DNA of 64,000 nt, from the NCBI RefSeq assembly GCF_900110875.1, contig NZ_FOFM01000007.1, forward strand, positions 124,001 through 188,000, written 5' to 3'. Both the position numbers and the translations under genes were made by a program. The number at the start of each line of letters is the position of its first letter. Positions within the stretch are counted from its first letter, which is position 1. Below, in pieces: positions 9,755 to 19,294 of the stretch. This DNA comes from Pseudovibrio axinellae (GTDB lineage: Bacteria; Pseudomonadota; Alphaproteobacteria; Rhizobiales; Stappiaceae). A model generated the notes under the pieces. That model was not told the DNA's origin. It saw only the letters and a program-made list of their open reading frames with translations, and searched no databases.

Positions 9755-11188
9755 ATGGGTAAGGTAACTGGCTTTTTGGAGATCGATCGGCAGGAGCAAA
9801 AATACCAGCCGGCATCAGATCGCATCCGCCACTTTCGCGAATTCACTGTCCCGCTCTCGCAGCCGGAAGTGGAGCGTCAGGCAGCACGTTGTATGGATTG
9901 TGGCATCCCGTTTTGCCACGGTCCTGTCGGTTGTCCGGTAAACAATCAGATTCCAGACTGGAATGACCTGGTGTTTGCGGGCGATTGGGAAGAGGCATCA
10001 CGCAACCTGCATTCAACCAACAACTTTCCTGAGTTTACAGGTCGGATATGTCCTGCTCCCTGCGAGGAAGCATGTACTTTGAATCTGGAAGACATTCCGG
10101 TAGCGATTAAAACAGTCGAACAGGCTGTCGCAGATCGTGCATTCAAAGAAGGTTGGATCAAGCCGGAACCAGCTGCAGTCAAGACTGGTAAAACGGTTGC
10201 AGTTGTCGGCTCAGGTCCAGCAGGTTTGGCAGCAGCCCAACAGCTGGCTCGCGCAGGTCACACCGTTCACGTTTATGAACGCGAACCCCGCGCGGGTGGT
10301 TTGATGCGCTATGGTATTCCAGACTTCAAGATGGAAAAGCATCATATTGAGCGCCGAGTCGAGCAGCTGGAAGGAGAAGGAATTACCTTCCATTACGGCT
10401 GTGAAATCGGGAAAGATGTAGAATTCGAGGAAATCCACACACGTCACGATGCAACTTTGCTTTGCACTGGTGCAGAGCGTCCGCGTGATCCAGGCATTCC
10501 GGGCATGGATCTAAAAGGCGCTATGTACGCAATGCCATTCCTCGTACAACAAAACCGTCGCGTCGGCGGAGAAGATGTATCCACCGAAGAACCATACTGG
10601 GCAGGCGGCAAACACATCGTTGTTGTAGGCGGCGGCGATACTGCATCTGACTGCGTAGGTACATCTTTCCGTCAAGGTGCCTTGTCTGTGACTCAAATGG
10701 ACATTCGCCCAATGCCTCCATTGAGGGAAGATAAGAACCAGTTCTGGCCGTACTGGCCAACAAAGTTTCGCACTTCCACGTCTCAGGCAGAGGGCGCTGA
10801 GCGTGAGTTCTCCGCAGCAACGCTTGAAGTTGTTGGCGACGAAGACGGCAACGTCACGGGTGTAAAATGCGCGCGCGTTGATGAAAAGCGTGTCCCGATT
10901 GAAGGAACTGAGTTCATCCTCAAGGCCGACCTGGTTCTGGCAGCGATCGGCTTCTCAGGTCCAAACATGGACACTTACATCAAAGAAGCTGGCGATAACC
11001 TGGAGCTGGACGAACGCACCAACGTACGGGCCAATACCGAGGACTATAAAACGTCCATCAAGAAGGTATTCGCCGCAGGTGATGTACGCAAAGGGCAGTC
11101 CTTGGTTGTTTGGGCTATCCGCGAAGGCCGCCAAGCAGCACGTTCAATCGACGAGTTCCTAACAGGGTCTTCTAACTTACCCCGTTAA
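9755..11188 (+). CDS. gltD: Glutamate synthase (NADPH) small subunit
   Basis: Beta subunit of GOGAT, 477 residues: takes electrons from NADPH through FAD and passes them via Fe-S centres to GltB. Two N-terminal cysteine clusters are visible ([16 protein letters not shown] and CPAPCEEAC), then an FAD-binding [12 protein letters not shown] motif, an NADPH-binding [11 protein letters not shown] motif and the C-terminal [16 protein letters not shown] segment that closes the FAD site. Translated from ATG 9755 with a GAGGGG site. Directly downstream of gltB and followed by a strong bidirectional terminator. Confidence 0.97.
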   Translation: MGKVTGFLEIDRQEQKYQPASDRIRHFREFTVPLSQPEVERQAARCMDCGIPFCHGPVGCPVNNQIPDWNDLVFAGDWEEASRNLHSTNNFPEFTGRICPAPCEEACTLNLEDIPVAIKTVEQAVADRAFKEGWIKPEPAAVKTGKTVAVVGSGPAGLAAAQQLARAGHTVHVYEREPRAGGLMRYGIPDFKMEKHHIERRVEQLEGEGITFHYGCEIGKDVEFEEIHTRHDATLLCTGAERPRDPGIPGMDLKGAMYAMPFLVQQNRRVGGEDVSTEEPYWAGGKHIVVVGGGDTASDCVGTSFRQGALSVTQMDIRPMPPLREDKNQFWPYWPTKFRTSTSQAEGAEREFSAATLEVVGDEDGNVTGVKCARVDEKRVPIEGTEFILKADLVLAAIGFSGPNMDTYIKEAGDNLELDERTNVRANTEDYKTSIKKVFAAGDVRKGQSLVVWAIREGRQAARSIDEFLTGSSNLPR

Positions 11189-11209
11189 TACCGGTTGTGT
11201 ATAAACAGC

Positions 11210-11243
11210 AAAGGCCCGAGATGTGGAAGCACCTCGGGCCTTT
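11210..11243. terminator. Bidirectional rho-independent terminator
   Basis: Perfect 11-bp stem aaaggcccgag / ctcgggccttt with a 12-base loop, placed between the convergent gltD and chemoreceptor genes. The T residues at one end and A residues at the other allow it to work for both strands. Confidence 0.85.
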
Positions 11244-11263
11244 CGTATAAACTGGGAAACGGC

Positions 11264-12619
11264 TTAAGCTGCTTTAACACTCCTAAGGAAACTGGCGACC
11301 TCAGAACGTAGGTTTTCTGACAGCTGGCCCAGACTTCCGGCAGCCTGATGCAGATCATTCGAGGCATCTTTTGTGCTTTGGAACCCACTGTCCAAGTCTT
11401 GCATGTCTGAAGCAACTTGAGACACGTTTTGATGCGCATGATTCAGGTTGAGAGATATTTCGTCAGTTGCCTGCTTTTGTTCACCAACAGCCTCGTTGAT
11501 ACCCGTCGACAACGTATTGATCTGACCAATGGTCTCTCCAATAGAGCGAATGGCAGTCGCGGCTTGCTCAGTGACCAGCTGAACAGATTCAACCTGTGCA
11601 GAAATCTCTTCAGTTGCTTTTGATGTTTGGCCAGCAAGGCTTTTCACTTCACTTGCCACCACCGCAAACCCTCGGCCCGCATCCCCGGCCCGTGCCGCCT
11701 CAATCGTGGCATTGAGTGCAAGTAGGTTTGTTTGGTCAGCGATCTGATCAATCAACTCAATAACTTCGCCAATAGCTTTGCCGCTTTCTGTAAGGCGGCC
11801 CACGATTTCATTGGTCTTATGTGCGTGCTCTGCGGCTTCCTGTGCAAACTGAGCCGCCTTTATTGTGCTGTCACCAATCATACCAGATGAGCGGGAGACA
11901 CCTTCCGCCGCTTCCACAAGAGCTTCCACCGACGTTTGTGTAGTTTGTGCAACATCACTGGAAGACGTCATGGCGCTATGGGCACCCTGAACACTCGCAT
12001 CCAACTCCCTGGAACGTGCTTCTACCGCTTGACTGATTTCCAATAGGTCATGCACCACATGCCCAACTGAAGCTTCAAAATCGAGCGCAACCTTTGCCAG
12101 CGCTTCCTTACGCGCCTCTGCAAGTTCAAGCTCCTGCTGAATCTTGGCCTTAGCATCGGCTTCAGCTTTGTCCTTCAAAACAACACGGAACTGAGCAATG
12201 GAACGCGCAATCGCACCAATCTCATCTCCCCGTTCTGTCCCGAGAATCTCCGTGTCCAAAACACCGTCAGCAAGCGCATCCAAGCCACCCTGAAGCGCTT
12301 GCATGTTAGTTCTCATGCCACGCGCAATCAAAACCGCCATGGCGAAAAATACAGTCCCGATAGGAGCGCAAACAAGCAAGATAAAAACGAGGTTGTCTAC
12401 GAGCAGCGCTTCCAGCGCAGCTTGTCCATGGTCAGACATAAGCTGAGATCGCAACGTCGCGTCTTCTAAAGCTGAGGTCACCGCATTATAGATGGTAACA
12501 AACGAAAATAATGTGCCGAGAGACATGATTGTCATGGCGAGCAATACCACCAATACAAACTTGCCAACCATCGACAATTTAAAAACATGCGGTTGGGTAA
12601 CCATCAAAATCCCCGTCAT
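11264..12619 (-). CDS. Methyl-accepting chemotaxis protein with minimal periplasmic domain
   Basis: Chemoreceptor-like transducer of about 451 residues. Two membrane helices (around residues 17-45 and 72-96) are separated by only about 30 residues, so there is no usual ligand-binding domain outside the membrane. A HAMP linker (around 97-150, [19 protein letters not shown]) and a coiled-coil MCP signalling domain follow, with the conserved hairpin tip [20 protein letters not shown] that contacts CheA/CheW. ATG 12619 is used; GTG 12622 and ATG 12604 (with a GGGG site) are also possible. It may sense membrane or energy state or act with partner sensors; the ligand is unknown. Confidence 0.88.
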   Translation of the reverse strand: MTGILMVTQPHVFKLSMVGKFVLVVLLAMTIMSLGTLFSFVTIYNAVTSALEDATLRSQLMSDHGQAALEALLVDNLVFILLVCAPIGTVFFAMAVLIARGMRTNMQALQGGLDALADGVLDTEILGTERGDEIGAIARSIAQFRVVLKDKAEADAKAKIQQELELAEARKEALAKVALDFEASVGHVVHDLLEISQAVEARSRELDASVQGAHSAMTSSSDVAQTTQTSVEALVEAAEGVSRSSGMIGDSTIKAAQFAQEAAEHAHKTNEIVGRLTESGKAIGEVIELIDQIADQTNLLALNATIEAARAGDAGRGFAVVASEVKSLAGQTSKATEEISAQVESVQLVTEQAATAIRSIGETIGQINTLSTGINEAVGEQKQATDEISLNLNHAHQNVSQVASDMQDLDSGFQSTKDASNDLHQAAGSLGQLSENLRSEVASFLRSVKAA

Positions 12620-12787
12620 CACTAAAAATCTGTATGAGTACTGTTATCTATGTATGTAAACAGAACACTACCGCGCTGCAGCTAAACGCATCAATTTTCA
12701 AAAAAACCGAGAAAAATTGTTACTTTCGAGGATTACTTGCCTTTTCTCGCCAAACTGGCAGCAAGCCCCAAGTAAATACCGCCTCTG

Positions 12788-13951
12788 TTAAAAACCTGTC
12801 CAACGTGTGTCATCAACCCGCCCAGAAACTTCAGGCAGTGCCTCACCAGATACAGTCAGTTTGAAAAGATCACTCCCGCTCGCTGCGCGTCCGCCCATAT
12901 CGTCCGGTCCAATGAGCTTGGTTTCAGGTGAGGTCAAACGACCAGTTAACACGATGAAATTCGGGTTATCCTTCACACCTTCAAATATAAAAGCAGTCGC
13001 ACTACCAAAAATGCGCGCTATTTCTCGCTCGACGAAATACGCAACTTTCCGATATCCAGCCCATGTAAAATAAACACCAGTGTTTCCGCGAAGCCTGCGC
13101 AGCTTGCCTGAGATATCTGGCCCGTGAGCTGTATATTCGCCGTGCTCATTTTGAAAAGCTGCCCAAATATCAACGAAGATCCCTCCAGCTGGTTCCACCT
13201 GCTCACTGAAAAGGTCATTTAAATAACTGAAATTGGCACTCGTCAGATACTCCTCCGCAGGCGCCAAACCAACCCAGATTAAGGGAACCTGCTCGTTGCG
13301 GACGGCGGCAACCAAAGAAGCCGTTCTGAACCGATACTCTTTCTTCCACTCTTCACCTTGAAATTGTAGCTCCTCAGCAAAATTCGAAGTTTGCCCATCA
13401 ACAACAACCTGTTCGACCACCTTGATATTTCGATTATCTCGAGCCCCTAGTGCAACAACAACAAGGCCGACATCCCCCTCTTTCAGGGCATCGGTTACGT
13501 CTTCAGGCCAGTCGGGCTTTTTATCTGCAACGAGTCCAGTTTGCGCATAGACGAGCTTTTTAACCCTGATTGAAGGTGTATCTGCATAAACGGCCTTTAA
13601 TCCATCAGCTAACCCCTTCGCCAGGTCATCACCAACGACCAACAGGACCTTGGCGTCTTTACTCTTTTCTTTCTCAACGATCTTTGGTGCGCGCACCACA
13701 GCAGCAGCTGTTCCAGTGCGCGACCTTCGCGTCCCGCTTCGGCGTTTTTTCTGCCTTGAAGGCGCGGCTTTCTGGACCCGTTTCTGTCCCCCGCTAAACA
13801 ACCACCCAAAAAAGGATTGCTTGCTCTTTTTCGGCGCTTTTGTGTTGTTTGTCCTAACCTGCGCGACAGTCTCTGCAGGAACAACAAGCACGCCGACAAA
13901 GCTGACGCTTATCAGAGCAATAAACACAAGTGACAAAAAGGATCGTTGCAT
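12788..13951 (-). CDS. DUF459/SGNH-hydrolase-fold protein lacking catalytic residues
   Basis: Exported protein of 387 residues: signal peptide or membrane anchor (about 1-30), a very basic linker (KKRRSGTRRSRTG, 69-80), then a DUF459 SGNH-hydrolase-like domain (100-315). The usual nucleophile block GDSLA reads GDDLA (D109 where Ser is expected), the oxyanion block G-x-N-D reads GARD (169-172), and the C-terminal D-G-x-H-F-T block reads TGVYFT (Y294 where His is expected). The enzyme therefore looks catalytically dead. It lies directly downstream of a lytic transglycosylase gene on the same strand, so a role in peptidoglycan handling or binding is plausible. ATG 13951 is chosen because it begins the signal peptide; 13999 would add a non-signal extension. 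Confidence 0.8.
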   Translation of the reverse strand: MQRSFLSLVFIALISVSFVGVLVVPAETVAQVRTNNTKAPKKSKQSFFGWLFSGGQKRVQKAAPSRQKKRRSGTRRSRTGTAAAVVRAPKIVEKEKSKDAKVLLVVGDDLAKGLADGLKAVYADTPSIRVKKLVYAQTGLVADKKPDWPEDVTDALKEGDVGLVVVALGARDNRNIKVVEQVVVDGQTSNFAEELQFQGEEWKKEYRFRTASLVAAVRNEQVPLIWVGLAPAEEYLTSANFSYLNDLFSEQVEPAGGIFVDIWAAFQNEHGEYTAHGPDISGKLRRLRGNTGVYFTWAGYRKVAYFVEREIARIFGSATAFIFEGVKDNPNFIVLTGRLTSPETKLIGPDDMGGRAASGSDLFKLTVSGEALPEVSGRVDDTRWTGF

Positions 13952-14011
13952 AATCGCGTTTCTCCCACAGAAACCAATCCCACCATCGGGTCCCGACATT
14001 AGGAAAGCCGA

Positions 14012-15229
14012 TTATGTTCTACCTTGCAACCTATTAAGAAGCTTTATTGAATCGTGACCATCTGGAACGAGTCCAGACGCTTTTTGATAAGCCTGGATCG
14101 CTCTTCGCGTCTTTTGACCAATCTTTCCATCAACACTACCAGGCTGATAACCCATTTCGACTAAATGCTTCTGCAGCGCTTTCTTTTCACTAAATGTCAG
14201 TGGCCGCTCATCGCGTGGCCACTCCGCATTAAAGCCAGAAAGCCCTAGCAAACGGTCAGAAAGGTGGCCAACGCCGAGAGCATATGCATCCGAATTATTG
14301 TAGCGTTTGATCACATAGAAGTTCTTGAGCAGCAAAAACGCAGGGCCATTCGCTCCGGCCGGGGTATAAAGCCGTGCCATATCTGCCCCTCTCGGGAAAC
14401 TGCGACCATTCACTCTTTTCACGCCAAGCTCTCGCCAGCTGTTGAGGGACTGCTGCTTGCGCTGGTTACTCAAGCGATAATTAAAGCTCTTAGGCAAAGA
14501 CACCTCGTAGCCCCAAGCCTTCCCGGATTGCCAACCCATCTTGGAAAGGTAGGCAGCTGTTGAAGCAAGAGCATCAGGAACACTATTCCAGATATCTCGC
14601 TTCCCATCGCCAGTAATATCGACCGCATATGCCTGGTATGTTGTCGGGATAAACTGAGTATGCCCCATAGCCCCAGCCCAAGAACCTTGCATCTGCGCAG
14701 GAGAGATATCTCCACGTTGAAGGATCTTAAGCGCAGCAATGAGCTGCTGACGCGCATATTTCCTGCGGCGGCCAGGGTTATACGCCATCGTTGCCAACGC
14801 CCGGGGTGTAGAACGCATGATAGAGCTGTTGTCTAAAACACGCCCATAAGAGCTTTCCATCCCCCAAATAGCCAACACCACATGCCGGTTCACACCATAC
14901 TTGGCTTCAATTTTGTCGAGCCAACCAGCCCATTCATCAACCATACGCCGCCCATGGGTCACTCGCTCTTGGGAAACCGCACTGTCCAGGTACTGCCAAA
15001 TCGCGCGCGTAAACTCAGGTTGGTTTTGAGCGCTTTTCCTAATACGGGGATCAGGGGTCATGCCTTTAAAGACACGATCATACAACTGAGCATTAACGCC
15101 TTGCGAAACAGCTGTGCGCTTGAAGCTGGCTACCCAACTTTGGAAGTCATTCGCTTGAGCGAAACCAGCAAAGCTACAAAAAATCAGAAACCCACTGAAT
15201 AGAACAGCTGGTAGAGAAGAAAATCGCAT
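14012..15229 (-). CDS. Lytic murein transglycosylase, MltB family, with peptidoglycan-binding domain
   Basis: Periplasmic enzyme of about 405 residues that cleaves the MurNAc-GlcNAc bond of peptidoglycan with formation of 1,6-anhydro ends. A signal peptide (RFSSLPAVLFSGFLIFC) is followed by the SLT_2/MltB domain with the catalytic glutamate in WGMESSYGR and the conserved MGHTQFIPTTY and GDGKRDIW segments, then a C-terminal PG_binding_1 repeat (LQKHLVEMGYQPGSVDGKIG, TRRAIQAYQ). ATG 15229 has GGAG 8 bases upstream and begins the signal peptide; the longer frame to 15325 does not. It precedes the DUF459 gene, with 60 bases between them. Confidence 0.92.
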   Translation of the reverse strand: MRFSSLPAVLFSGFLIFCSFAGFAQANDFQSWVASFKRTAVSQGVNAQLYDRVFKGMTPDPRIRKSAQNQPEFTRAIWQYLDSAVSQERVTHGRRMVDEWAGWLDKIEAKYGVNRHVVLAIWGMESSYGRVLDNSSIMRSTPRALATMAYNPGRRRKYARQQLIAALKILQRGDISPAQMQGSWAGAMGHTQFIPTTYQAYAVDITGDGKRDIWNSVPDALASTAAYLSKMGWQSGKAWGYEVSLPKSFNYRLSNQRKQQSLNSWRELGVKRVNGRSFPRGADMARLYTPAGANGPAFLLLKNFYVIKRYNNSDAYALGVGHLSDRLLGLSGFNAEWPRDERPLTFSEKKALQKHLVEMGYQPGSVDGKIGQKTRRAIQAYQKASGLVPDGHDSIKLLNRLQGRT

Positions 15230-15432
15230 CAAGCTTTCTCCAGTCACCCGAACGGGATGTTTTGAGGCGCGCTGAGCGCATTGTTTTTGCTTAGCCCTCG
15301 GAGGCATTGCTGCCTTGACTGTCAACCATGGTAAAAAAAAGGCTGTTTTTAATCAAAACCCGTTTTCTAGCTAGTCAATTTTTACGAGAAGCATCCGCAA
15401 AAAGTTAATGAATGTAAATTTTCAATGCCGGC

Positions 15433-16941
15433 TCAACGCCTTATACGCAAGCCAGCTTCAACAAGACTGCTTGTATAATCACTCTCTGCAGAAGAGCTAT
15501 CAAATGCCTGAAATGTGTAACGCGAAAGGATTGCAGCATCCTTTGCAAACGCCCATACCAAACCAATGGAACCCGAGGCTTCTTGCTCGACAACATCAAC
15601 ACCTTGATATGTCCTGTAGGTGTAGCCAAGCTGGATATCACCCACCAGGTCTTGAGTAATTTGACGTGCATAACGCACATCACCTGCATAAAGAATTGAA
15701 CCTGAAGCTCCGCTGATGTTGGTTGCGTTAAAGCTCGTTGCCCCGCTCATCGTAACTGTATCACGGCGGGTCGGTGACCAAACAAATGCACCATCAAAAA
15801 TCAACCCTTGCAACGCATCCAAACGCGCATCATCAAGATACTCAGCCCGCCAGCCAACCCCAAATTCACCACGCAACTTCGGCCCACGATCAACACGAAG
15901 ACCAGCTTGCACTGAATATCCACCCGATGTTCTGTCAAGGCATGTCGGGTCACCATTGCAATCGTGATCATATTTGCGAACGAGAAAACCACCTTCCAAG
16001 TATGGCTCAAACATTGCGCCATTATCAAACGAAGCACGTAGCGAAGAGGTGAACACGGTATTATCACGTTGCCCGGAGCCACTCGACTGCCCATCGTAGA
16101 CACTTCGATTTATACCAAGGCCACCACGCAATTGAACGACAGAAACTTGCCGACTAAGAGAAAAACTCCCCTCAATCTCCTGCACTGAATTGGTAGGCCC
16201 GCTCGCGACCTCATTTTCTGCAGAGGCCCGCTGTTCTCGAGAGAATGAATATCCACCCTCAAAATCAGCACGTGTCGAGCCGCCAAGGTCTAGGCGCAGG
16301 TTGGCTAGCCCAGTTACAACTGGTTGATTGTTATCCGGCTCATCGAAAAAGGCACGTAAGCTTCCCCGCAACTCCACGCCCAAAGCATGCCGATCCCAAT
16401 CAGAAATCACAGCAACAGCGGCATCAAGCCCATAGAAGCCATCTGGAGTACCGCCCCTCACCTGTTCCGCATTGTCGGTCCACCCAAGACCAGCATCTAG
16501 TGAAGGCAGCAAACGCAACGAACCCATATGAATACCGACAGGGCGGTCTTGAACAGTTTGACCGTCAAACACCCCCTCATCCCTCTCCGCACCATTAGCA
16601 GGTTGAGACAGCCGCATAACCGCTTCGGTCCTTTCAGAAAACTTCGTAGCTCTAGCGCTTCTGTTGGCTCTAGTCAGCTGCGCGCGAACCGTTGCAACAG
16701 GGGGACGAGCTAGAAGCTTTTCGTCTTCGGCTTCATTCAACGACTCAAAAGCTTCAAGATCCGATTCGGAGACAAGCTCCAAACCCTCTCCCGCATTATC
16801 CTCAAGCGAAAAGCTTTGCCGAAATTCTACTGGGCTGGTTTGCGCAACAACACCATTTACCGACAAAGCGCCCAACACCAACCCCCAAGTCAGACAAGAC
16901 TTGGTCAGCAGGCTCTTCTGATTTTGAGGGCGCAATGACAT
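15433..16941 (-). CDS. Outer membrane beta-barrel protein (porin-2 type)
   Basis: Protein of 502 residues with a signal peptide (ends near VVAQ), an acidic unstructured stretch (about 40-130), then a long run of alternating hydrophobic strands with aromatic residues typical of a beta-barrel (LEGG FLVRKYDH, GYSVQAGLRVDRG, IQLGYTYRTYQG), ending in the charged strand VEAGLRIRR. It resembles the BBP2_2 putative barrel family found in alphaproteobacteria. The pair of cysteines in HDCNGDPTCLDR could form a loop disulfide. Substrate or role unknown. Stands alone on the minus strand with its own intergenic region. Confidence 0.75.
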   Translation of the reverse strand: MSLRPQNQKSLLTKSCLTWGLVLGALSVNGVVAQTSPVEFRQSFSLEDNAGEGLELVSESDLEAFESLNEAEDEKLLARPPVATVRAQLTRANRSARATKFSERTEAVMRLSQPANGAERDEGVFDGQTVQDRPVGIHMGSLRLLPSLDAGLGWTDNAEQVRGGTPDGFYGLDAAVAVISDWDRHALGVELRGSLRAFFDEPDNNQPVVTGLANLRLDLGGSTRADFEGGYSFSREQRASAENEVASGPTNSVQEIEGSFSLSRQVSVVQLRGGLGINRSVYDGQSSGSGQRDNTVFTSSLRASFDNGAMFEPYLEGGFLVRKYDHDCNGDPTCLDRTSGGYSVQAGLRVDRGPKLRGEFGVGWRAEYLDDARLDALQGLIFDGAFVWSPTRRDTVTMSGATSFNATNISGASGSILYAGDVRYARQITQDLVGDIQLGYTYRTYQGVDVVEQEASGSIGLVWAFAKDAAILSRYTFQAFDSSSAESDYTSSLVEAGLRIRR

Positions 16942-17181
16942 AAAAGAATCCGCAATTTGCCTCTAAATGAGGGAAATTCAATTAATGCCACACTCGTCGA
17001 TCATAGTTAATGTTTCCTTGAAAATTGGCGCTCTACCCTCGATTGTTTTATCAATTAAAATTTGATAGAGGGGAAACCACGTCTTGCCCCAGAGTGTTCA
17101 CAATGCACTCTTATTAAGTGCAGGAGTTTCGCTGCAAAACACTGTTGTGCTCAAATGAGCAAAGCTAAGAAGTAGTGCCAA

Positions 17182-18195
17182 ATGCATATGCCATCATTTT
17201 TAACGCATGAAGACCGTCCTCTGCGCCCTGCTGATGACTGGATCAAATCTGCCAACAGAACGATCGAGACCGAGGTTGCGGCCCTTGATGCGTTGCAGGC
17301 AAGCCTATCCAATGGGCTGGCAGAACCATTCACAAAAGCGGTTGAGACAATTGCTCTTTCCACCGGTCGCGTGATCGTTTCAGGAATCGGTAAAAGCGGT
17401 ATCATCGGCACAAAACTTGCTGCAACATTAGCATCCACTGGCACGCCAGCCTTCTTCGTACACGCAAGCGAAGCCAGCCACGGCGACCTCGGTATGATTA
17501 CAGAGCGCGATGTCGTCATTGCACTTTCCTGGTCTGGAGAAACACAAGAGCTTGCAAGCCTGATAGGCTTCACACGGCGCTTCAAGGTGCCCTTGATCGC
17601 GATTACGCGCAATGCATCAAGCACGCTTGGCGCAGCCTCTGACATCTGCCTGGCCCTCCCACAAGTTCCCGAAGCCTGTCCTCACGGGTTGGCCCCCACA
17701 TCCAGCACCCTGATTCAGCTTGCCCTTGGTGATGCACTCGCCATCGCATTACTCGAAGCAAAAGGCTTCACGGCTCAAGACTTTAAAGTCTATCACCCAG
17801 GCGGGAAGCTTGGTGCGAGCTTGATGCATGTGAAAGACATCATGCACAGTGGTGACCACTTGCCAGTTGCACAAACCGGTATGCTTATGAAAGAAGCCCT
17901 TGTTTTGATGACCCAAAAGGGCTTCGGCGTCCTCGGTGTCACAGACAACAGCGGTACTTTAATTGGGGTTGTCACAGATGGTGACTTGCGCCGTCATATC
18001 AGCGATGACTTTCTCGATAAAAAGGTTGAGGACGTCATGAGCCACAACCCCAAGACAATCGAAGAAACGCTTCTGGCACCCTCCGCCTTGGAAATTATGA
18101 ATTCCCTTAAGATCAGTTCTTTGTTTATCGTCGAGAACGGTAAGCCTACTGGAATTATCCGCACACTCGATCTGCTAAAAGTTGGTGCAGCCTAG
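17182..18195 (+). CDS. kdsD: D-arabinose 5-phosphate isomerase (KpsF/GutQ family)
   Basis: Converts D-ribulose 5-phosphate to D-arabinose 5-phosphate, the first committed step to KDO for lipopolysaccharide. The 337 residues comprise an N-terminal SIS sugar-isomerase domain (VSGIGKSGIIGTKLAATLAS, HASEASHGDLGMI, ALSWSGETQEL) and two C-terminal CBS domains (about 215-335). ATG 17182 fits the usual N-terminus; a weak AAGAAG lies upstream. Single-gene unit closed by a strong terminator. GutQ-type function cannot be excluded but without a sugar-alcohol operon KdsD is the likelier role. Confidence 0.92.
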   Translation: MHMPSFLTHEDRPLRPADDWIKSANRTIETEVAALDALQASLSNGLAEPFTKAVETIALSTGRVIVSGIGKSGIIGTKLAATLASTGTPAFFVHASEASHGDLGMITERDVVIALSWSGETQELASLIGFTRRFKVPLIAITRNASSTLGAASDICLALPQVPEACPHGLAPTSSTLIQLALGDALAIALLEAKGFTAQDFKVYHPGGKLGASLMHVKDIMHSGDHLPVAQTGMLMKEALVLMTQKGFGVLGVTDNSGTLIGVVTDGDLRRHISDDFLDKKVEDVMSHNPKTIEETLLAPSALEIMNSLKISSLFIVENGKPTGIIRTLDLLKVGAA

Positions 18196-18220
18196 AGCGT
18201 TCTAAATCTGGTCCAAGCGC

Positions 18221-18253
18221 TACCCGAGAAGAGCATCTTCTCGGGTATTTTTT
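18221..18253 (+). terminator. Rho-independent terminator of kdsD
   Basis: Perfect 12-bp stem tacccgagaaga / tcttctcgggta around a gca loop, followed by a run of six T residues. Confidence 0.93.
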
Positions 18254-18393
18254 GTTTTCAGAGCCCAGTCGCGGGGATTACCGTGATTTCACCCAATCAA
18301 TTTTTCCCATTTATTAGGATTTAATTAGACATAATAGCCGAAGTTATAATTAGTTAATTTGCCTCATCAAAGGCGCGTATTCGGGTAAGCTAA

Positions 18394-19164
18394 ATGGATC
18401 TTGCAACGATTATCGGCGTTCTCGCTGCTTGCGTAACAGTGCTGATAGCTATCTTCCTTGGAGGCAGTTTCAGTCAGTTCGTTGACCTGCCTTCCATTTT
18501 GATTGTGTTTGGTGGTGGTCTTGCAGCCACTCTGGTTAGGTTTCCATTGACAGGTTTGCTCAGTGCTTTTGGCATGGGAGCAAAGCTCGCTTTCACCCAT
18601 AAAAAAATCGAGCCCCGCGAGTTGGTCGAAAACATCGCACACCTTGCGGAAACGGCTCGCAAAGAGGGGCCTCTTGGTCTCGAAAATGTCGAGATTGCTG
18701 AACCTACTCTCGCAAAAGGTGTCCAATTTGTCGCTGATGGTTATGACTACAGCCTTATTCGTGACACCATGGAAAAAGAGCGGGATCTTTTCCTCAACCG
18801 GTTGAACGAAGGCGCACGTGTTTATAGAGCCTTGGGCGATTCAGCGCCCGCTTTTGGGATGATCGGAACATTGGTTGGTCTGGTACAGATGCTAGCAACA
18901 ATGGATGATCCATCAACCATCGGCCCCTCTATGGCAATTGCGCTTTTAACGACGCTTTACGGCTCACTCATCGCCAATATTGTTTGTATTCCAGTTGCTG
19001 ACAAGCTTGACTCCAAATTCGAGCAGGAAGAGCTCAATCAAACGCTTGTGATTGATGGTGTTCTCCAAATCCGGGAGAGTAAAAGCCCGTCGCTTATCCG
19101 TGAGATGCTTCTGGCCTACATTCCAGAAAAAGGCCGTAGCGATATGGCAGAGGCTGCAGCTTAA
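18394..19164 (+). CDS. pomA: Flagellar motor stator protein, PomA/MotA type
   Basis: Inner-membrane ion-channel subunit of the flagellar stator, 256 residues with four membrane helices (MDLATIIGVLAACVTV..., LPSILIVFGGGLAATLV, APAFGMIGTLVGLVQMLATM, MAIALLTTLYGSLIANIV). The length and the opening MDLATIIG, VDLPSILIV and DDPSTIGPSMAIALLTTLYG segments resemble Vibrio PomA (about 253 residues) more than E. coli MotA (295). Residues RALGDSAPAFG carry the motif that contacts the ion path. It pairs with the MotB-like gene 130 bases downstream. Ion choice (Na+ or H+) is inferred, not proven. Confidence 0.88.
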   Translation: MDLATIIGVLAACVTVLIAIFLGGSFSQFVDLPSILIVFGGGLAATLVRFPLTGLLSAFGMGAKLAFTHKKIEPRELVENIAHLAETARKEGPLGLENVEIAEPTLAKGVQFVADGYDYSLIRDTMEKERDLFLNRLNEGARVYRALGDSAPAFGMIGTLVGLVQMLATMDDPSTIGPSMAIALLTTLYGSLIANIVCIPVADKLDSKFEQEELNQTLVIDGVLQIRESKSPSLIREMLLAYIPEKGRSDMAEAAA

Positions 19165-19294
19165 AAGGCACGGCGGATTACGCGCATCCAATCTCCAACG
19201 ATGAGAACCCGATTGCGCAAAAAAAGACAAAGCAGTTTGAAGATTCCGTTCTTACACAAACCGCTTTAAACCCATCAGGTGGGGGAGAAACAAG

